This document shows positions 60,097 through 64,000 of a stretch of 64,000 nucleotides of DNA, piece by piece (the first letter of the stretch is position 1; every line of letters begins with the position of its first letter). A program made the translations under genes and the position numbers. The stretch is from Gammaproteobacteria bacterium (GTDB taxonomy: Bacteria; Pseudomonadota; Gammaproteobacteria; HTCC5015): the NCBI GenBank assembly GCA_028284675.1, contig JANQRI010000011.1, forward strand, positions 62,001 through 126,000. The letters are read 5' to 3'. The notes below the pieces were generated by a model. The model did no database searches. It saw nothing but the letters and a program-made list of their open reading frames with translations, and was not told the DNA's origin.

Positions 60097-60645
60097 CTAT
60101 TTCTTGACAGGTTTTTTTAAAAGCTTTCGTTGTAAGGTGCGTCTATGCATACCAAGACTGCGCGCAGTTGCAGAAATATTGCCGTCGTGTGTCTGCAACA
60201 TATTCTGTATATGTTCCCACTCCAGCCGGTCCACGGAAATGGGATTTGTCGCTGGCTGAATATTTGGATCGGCATTGTTTGATTCAAGTGCAGCGAGGAT
60301 TTCGTCTGCATCTGCCGGCTTGCATAAATAGTTTGTCGCTCCAAGCTTGATTGCATGCACTGAGGTTGCAATGCTTGAGTATCCGGTTAATACGATAATC
60401 TCAGCTGTTTTATTATGTGCTTTAATTTTCGGGATGAGTGTCAGGCCGGACTCGTGGCCAATTTTTAAATCCAGAACCGCTTTTTGAAAATGGTGATTTT
60501 CTATAATTCTAATAGCCTGTGCGGTGCAATGGGCCGTTTGTGTGGCGTAACCTCTTTTGTTAAATGCCCGGGCCAGCACGGCTGTAAAGGTATGGTCATC
60601 GTCAACAATCAGAACTTGTTCTTTTGCAGCTGTCATTTTAGGCAT
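60097..60645 (-). CDS. regA: Redox response regulator RegA/PrrA/ActR family
   Basis: 182 residues. REC domain with acidic cluster VLIVDDDHTF, acceptor Asp59 in AVLDLKIGHESG, Thr in VLTGYSSIAT and Lys in LCKPADADE. A Pro/Asn linker leads to a Fis-type HTH with GNISATARSLGMHRRTLQRKL (about 155-175, in two parts), the hallmark of the RegA/PrrA group. It overlaps the kinase gene by 8 bp, so the two are one operon. In proteobacteria such regulators control respiration, terminal oxidases and carbon or nitrogen metabolism. Confidence 0.9.
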   Translation of the reverse strand: MPKMTAAKEQVLIVDDDHTFTAVLARAFNKRGYATQTAHCTAQAIRIIENHHFQKAVLDLKIGHESGLTLIPKIKAHNKTAEIIVLTGYSSIATSVHAIKLGATNYLCKPADADEILAALESNNADPNIQPATNPISVDRLEWEHIQNMLQTHDGNISATARSLGMHRRTLQRKLLKKPVKK

Positions 60646-61906
60646 GTACCGGGAGCGTTAATTCTGTCAATGTGCCACCGCCTGTATCGCTGTACATATT
60701 GACGCGGCCGCCATAACGATTAACCGTTGCATGGGTTAAAAACAGTCCCAATCCCAATCCTTTACCTTTTGTGGTCAAGAAAGGCTTGCCGATTTGATCT
60801 GCAATATGTAATGGGATACCGGAGCCATAATCTTTGATGTGTAGTATCAGATTTTTAGCGTTCCAGTCGAGTATGATGTCCAGCTTATCCGGGCTGGCAT
60901 CTGCTGCATTGTTTAGCAGGTTATGGATGGCTTGCCCGAGTGTTGGCTTGGCGGTGATTTGAGGTGCGGGTTCGATGCCTTTGATCGTAAACTTACTGGA
61001 CACTTCAGGGCGAATGACTTGCCATTCATCTATTAAGTCGGACAAAAATGTATCCGCAGGCTGGTGCAGTTGTCGGATGCTGGAAACTTTGGCTGTGTCA
61101 GCAAGTTTGTGCAGGGTGGATTTGCAAACAGTAATTTGCTGCTTCAGCATCCGGATATCAGAAACCATATCAGGCTTATCGGCATTGTCTTTTTCGAGTT
61201 CGTTTAGTATGACTGACATTGTTGACAGTGGTGTGCCTAACTCGTGAGCGGTTCCGGCAGCCAGCGTTGCAATGCCGAGTATTTGTTCGTTTTGTAAATC
61301 GTTTTCACGTGTTCTCAGCAAAGACTGCTCCTGTTCACGTAATGCATGAGCCATTCTGACGACAAAAAAGGTTACTAATAGCGCGCTCACCAGAAAATTA
61401 AGCCACATTCCCCATATGTGTAGATTAACGGAAGATGAGTGAGTGTGTTGATCATGCGGCGCGATGATACTTAAGGGGTGATACTGAAACAGCATAAGGC
61501 TGTAGGCGGTGAGTGATAAGCCGGTAATGATCCAGGTATAGCGCCACGGCAGGGTTGCGGCGGCGATTGTCAGTGGAACCAGATAATAGGAAACGAAAGG
61601 ATTTGTTGCACCCCCGGTGAAGTAAAGTAAAACTGTCAGAGTGAAAATATCAATGCATAAATGTGCAAAAAATTCAGGTTCGGTAACCGGCCAGGGCTTT
61701 CGCAAACGAAAAACACTCAATAGGGTCAATGCCGCACTTACACACACCGTGCCGCTGATAATTCCGTATTCCAGTGATGCCTGGGTGGCGTAATACATAT
61801 AGCCGATCGCGGTACTTTGCCCGGCCAGAACAATTAGCCGGATAATACACAGTCTTTGCAGATTCAGACGTGCGCCGGCGAGTGTGATCGGGTTTTTGAC
61901 AGGCAT
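60638..61906 (-). CDS. regB: Redox-sensing histidine kinase RegB/PrrB family
   Basis: 422 residues from ATG 61906 (MPVKNPITLAGARLNLQRL); a longer frame from 62026 lacks family support. Six membrane helices (about 25-200) contain the quinone-binding motif GGATNPFVSYYLVPL. HisKA has the phospho-His in AAGTAHELGTPLSTMSV, and a Cys in QITVCKSTLHKL matches the redox Cys at the RegB dimer interface. HATPase_c: NLLNNAADAS, DYGSGIP, GKGLGLGLFLTHA. The ubiquinone genes in this window supply the sensed molecule in the wider pathway. It is divergent from the outer-membrane protein gene. Confidence 0.9.
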   Translation of the reverse strand: MPVKNPITLAGARLNLQRLCIIRLIVLAGQSTAIGYMYYATQASLEYGIISGTVCVSAALTLLSVFRLRKPWPVTEPEFFAHLCIDIFTLTVLLYFTGGATNPFVSYYLVPLTIAAATLPWRYTWIITGLSLTAYSLMLFQYHPLSIIAPHDQHTHSSSVNLHIWGMWLNFLVSALLVTFFVVRMAHALREQEQSLLRTRENDLQNEQILGIATLAAGTAHELGTPLSTMSVILNELEKDNADKPDMVSDIRMLKQQITVCKSTLHKLADTAKVSSIRQLHQPADTFLSDLIDEWQVIRPEVSSKFTIKGIEPAPQITAKPTLGQAIHNLLNNAADASPDKLDIILDWNAKNLILHIKDYGSGIPLHIADQIGKPFLTTKGKGLGLGLFLTHATVNRYGGRVNMYSDTGGGTLTELTLPVHA

Positions 61907-62075
61907 AATATCGCTTTGGTTAAACGGCAAATGGCATTGATTTTTTGTGGTGCTGATTGTACGCGGCAATATCGGGGCTGCATAGGCCGAGTATGTTGCG
62001 GGGTGCGACAATATGTCGCATTCCATTATTTTCAGCGGATGCTAGCATCCACGTTTTTCAATTTGAACACATTCC

Positions 62076-63089
62076 ATGATCAATAAAATTCAAAAAATAT
62101 GCAGTATTCTGCTTCTTCCTTTCTTATTAAATGATGTAGCAGCCGATCAAACTGTGCGGGCGGACTCGCATGCGCCAATCGGTGTAATGGGCGATCATAC
62201 TCACGAGGCCGGTGAGTTTATGTGGTCTTATCGGTTGATGTATATGCAGATGGACGGTAATCGCGACGGTACTAACCGGTTGGCGCCATCGGACATTCTG
62301 CGACCGGCCGGGCAGTTTATGGTTACCCCATTGGATATGGATATGACTATGCATATGTTTGGGCTTATGTATGCGCCGACTTCGCGTTGGACTTTAATGT
62401 GGATGCTGCCCTTTATTGACTTCAGTATGGATCATTTAACCGCGATGGGCGTCAATTTTACTACCGAGTCTGACGGTTTTGGGGATCTGAAATTTACCGG
62501 GCTTTATTCATTGCACAAAACGGATCGTAATCAGTGGATATTAAACCTGGGTGTCAGTTTGCCGACGGGCTCAATTGATGAGCAGGATGTCACTCCGGCA
62601 AGTGCCCCGAACGCGACACAGCTCCCATACCCGATGCAACTGGGTTCCGGCACGGTGGATTTTATGCCTGGAATTACATTTACTTCATCGCAGCTCAGCT
62701 ATTCCTGGGGCGCGCAGCTAATGGCGGTAATTCGTAACGGTGAAAATGATAATGACTATACTTTGGGGAATAAGCTGGAAATCACTACCTGGTATGCCCG
62801 CCCATTTGCAGACCGCTGGAGTTGGTCGACGCGTCTAAGTTATCAGGATCTGGATAATATCGATGGAGCAGACCCAAGATTAAATCCGATGATGGTGCCT
62901 ACCGCAGACCCTGATCGCCGTGGCGGCACCCGGGTTGATTTCGGTTTCGGTTTGAACTTAATAATGCCTGGTACTGATAAAACCAATCGGCTTGCACTGG
63001 AGATCGAAACGCCGGTGCAACAGGATCTGGACGGACCTCAATTGGAAACGGATTTGAGTATTACTTTGGGTTGGCAACTCAGTTATTAG
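62076..63089 (+). CDS. Outer-membrane barrel protein, His/Met-rich N-terminal part
   Basis: 337 residues with a signal peptide (KICSILLLPFLLNDVAA, cut near 23) and an alternating-strand barrel with a C-terminal Tyr, like the phenol-degradation meta-pathway OMP/transporter type. The mature N-terminus is rich in His and Met (GVMGDHTHEAGEFMWSYRLM, MTMHMFGLMYAP), a pattern seen in proteins tied to copper or other metals; metal binding is inference. It is divergent from regB. The TAG stop is completed by the first base of a family-1 element. Confidence 0.7.
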   Translation: MINKIQKICSILLLPFLLNDVAADQTVRADSHAPIGVMGDHTHEAGEFMWSYRLMYMQMDGNRDGTNRLAPSDILRPAGQFMVTPLDMDMTMHMFGLMYAPTSRWTLMWMLPFIDFSMDHLTAMGVNFTTESDGFGDLKFTGLYSLHKTDRNQWILNLGVSLPTGSIDEQDVTPASAPNATQLPYPMQLGSGTVDFMPGITFTSSQLSYSWGAQLMAVIRNGENDNDYTLGNKLEITTWYARPFADRWSWSTRLSYQDLDNIDGADPRLNPMMVPTADPDRRGGTRVDFGFGLNLIMPGTDKTNRLALEIETPVQQDLDGPQLETDLSITLGWQLSY

Positions 63090-63284
63090 AACCCATCTCA
63101 AAATTGCTCGGTTTTGGCATCCTCGGTCTCTGTTCCAGACTCGACTCTAACACCTACATCCCTGTAGGCGTGCGTCACTCTAACTCCTCCATCCCTGGAG
63201 TCGTCTGCTCGATCATACGCCGGGCTTTGCCCAGCGCACTTTTGCCTCGTCTCACCGGCGCTCGCTTAATTTTGAGATAGGTTC
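63089..63284 (+). mobile_element. Family-1 miniature inverted-repeat element, copy C (196 bp)
   Basis: TA-flanked, with ends GAACCCATCTCAAAATT and AATTTTGAGATAGGTTC. The interior has two related units (CTACATCCCTGTAGGCG and CTCCTCCATCCCTGGAG), the second of which occurs inverted in copy B. The right 45 bp match copy A. There is no ORF. It begins exactly at the stop codon of the preceding gene. Confidence 0.85.
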
Positions 63285-63286
63285 TA

Positions 63287-63304
63287 GAACCTTATCTCAA
63301 AATT
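63287..63304 (+). repeat. Solo left end of family-1 element after copy C
   Basis: GAACCTTATCTCAAAATT after a TA shared with copy C, the same tandem arrangement of ends seen at 5243-5415. Confidence 0.7.
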
Positions 63305-63349
63305 ATTTTCTTTTATCTCTTGAGTTGTCGCATTTTCACTGAGCCTGAA

Positions 63350-64000
63350 TTATTGGGAGAGTACTTTCTGCCAGCGATTGCGCCGGAAGTTGCCAAAACC
63401 CAGCCTGTTGAATAGAGAGTCCAAACTCTCTGTGCAATGGGGTTTACGCAACAATGCAGCTTGCTCAGTGGGCATGCTTTTGTCATGTGCGATCTCGGTC
63501 AACTGCTTCGACAGCCGTGCAGTATCCTGGTGTTCCTGTAGAAGTACCTGCGCGCGTTTCGCGCCACGAAATTTCATTGTGCCCACCTGTTCGGCGTTCG
63601 CCAGTGCGTTTTCAAGGGTGCCGAATTTTTTCAGAATATGTGCGGCCGTTTTCATGCCGATTCCCGGTATACCGGGGATGTTATCGACTGAGTCTCCGGC
63701 GAGTGCGAGTAAATCCGCAATTTGTTCCGGGTAAACGCCGAACTGCTCCATGACATCATTGCGCTTCATACGTTTGTTTTTTGCATATTCCCACCAGGCG
63801 TCGCTGGGCTCAAGCAGCTGGGTAAGATCTTTATCACCGGTAATAATGCAGCTGTTTAAGCCGTGTTGGCGCATGTTATGACTGAGTGTTCCGATAATAT
63901 CGTCGGCTTCATAGCGCTCGCTTGCAAACTCGGCAATGCCTGCGGCCCTGACCAGCTCTCTGCAATATTCAAACTGGCGCTTTAGTTCCGGAGGTGCGGG
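63350..64000 (-). CDS. 5'-3' exonuclease (Xni/ExoIX or PolA-N type), C-terminal part
   Basis: 217 visible residues of a flap-endonuclease-like protein; the N-terminus lies beyond the window edge. The PIN/5'-3' exonuclease core shows FASERYEADDIIGTLSHNM, the metal-binding ITGDKDLTQLL, the DNA-binding helix-hairpin-helix LAGDSVDNIPGIPGIGMKTA and HILKKFGTLENAL. The stop follows the exonuclease C-terminal part with no polymerase domain, so it is a stand-alone enzyme such as Xni, not DNA polymerase I. Confidence 0.9.
   Translation of the reverse strand, partial: PAPPELKRQFEYCRELVRAAGIAEFASERYEADDIIGTLSHNMRQHGLNSCIITGDKDLTQLLEPSDAWWEYAKNKRMKRNDVMEQFGVYPEQIADLLALAGDSVDNIPGIPGIGMKTAAHILKKFGTLENALANAEQVGTMKFRGAKRAQVLLQEHQDTARLSKQLTEIAHDKSMPTEQAALLRKPHCTESLDSLFNRLGFGNFRRNRWQKVLSQ

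Overview
The window reads as chromosomal DNA of a free-living, respiring gammaproteobacterium, probably aquatic. The main grounds are gene order and protein likeness: 5-formyltetrahydrofolate cyclo-ligase, 6S RNA, zapA, a zapB-like gene, pepP, ubiH and ubiI lie in the order known from Escherichia coli and relatives (only the usual UPF0149 gene before pepP is missing), and PepN, SpeA, PdxB, TypA, UbiH and UbiI are of the gammaproteobacterial type. Genus cannot be set from sequence alone. There is no prophage, CRISPR array, rRNA, tRNA or intact transposase gene. Mobile DNA is limited to small non-coding repeats.

Layout. 0-3.6 kb: partial rpiA, a lysine-rich histone H1-like protein, an EVE-domain protein, the folate enzyme, 6S RNA and cell-division genes. 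3.9-10.4 kb: pepP, ubiH, ubiI, a small unknown, the ComM/YifB ATPase and ubiK, so three ubiquinone-pathway genes sit close together. 10.5-13.2 kb: a nitrogen module (putative porin, glnK, amtB) behind a sigma-54 promoter and two NtrC-like sites. 13.3-19.8 kb: DUF4124 protein, speE and speA (spermidine), pdxB, typA. 20.3-31.5 kb: two response regulators with degenerate GGDEF domains, zapE, an acyl-CoA ligase, a 1369-residue GGDEF-EAL sensor and a CPA2 antiporter. 31.6-41.1 kb: pepN, a lone RND pump, metX, thpR, a DUF4442 protein and an AI-2E/PerM-type permease. 41.2-49.9 kb: a new 47-residue ORF, a class II aldolase, a SPOR protein, argS, a two-component pair and priA. 49.9-53.2 kb: a DnaA-box cluster, a sigma-factor operon, a candidate small RNA and an 11-residue-repeat secreted protein. 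53.5-64 kb: an HNH nuclease, hemH, a CinA-like protein, queG, a fructosamine-kinase-like protein, a single-domain response regulator, an rRNA methyltransferase-like protein, a 39-residue membrane protein, regA/regB, a Met/His-rich outer-membrane protein and a partial 5'-3' exonuclease.

Three results go beyond routine annotation. First, a candidate minus-strand small RNA of about 100 nt (52333-52433) has a sigma-70-like promoter, two identical 14-nt motifs each joined to a 6-bp hairpin, and a strong terminator. Second, a family of TA-flanked inverted-repeat elements (long copies of 140-200 bp, hairpin copies of about 50 bp) twice sits so that its first G completes a TAG stop codon; a second, unrelated inverted-repeat family is also present. 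Third, two small genes (39 and 47 codons) with good ribosome-binding sites lie in apparently empty gaps.

Functional links: speA and speE bracket spermidine synthesis; ubiH, ubiI and ubiK feed ubiquinone, whose redox state RegB-type kinases are known to sense; glnK and amtB pair ammonium sensing with uptake; and the sigma factor, a membrane protein with an acidic tail, an acidic secreted protein and a very basic secreted protein form one compact operon.
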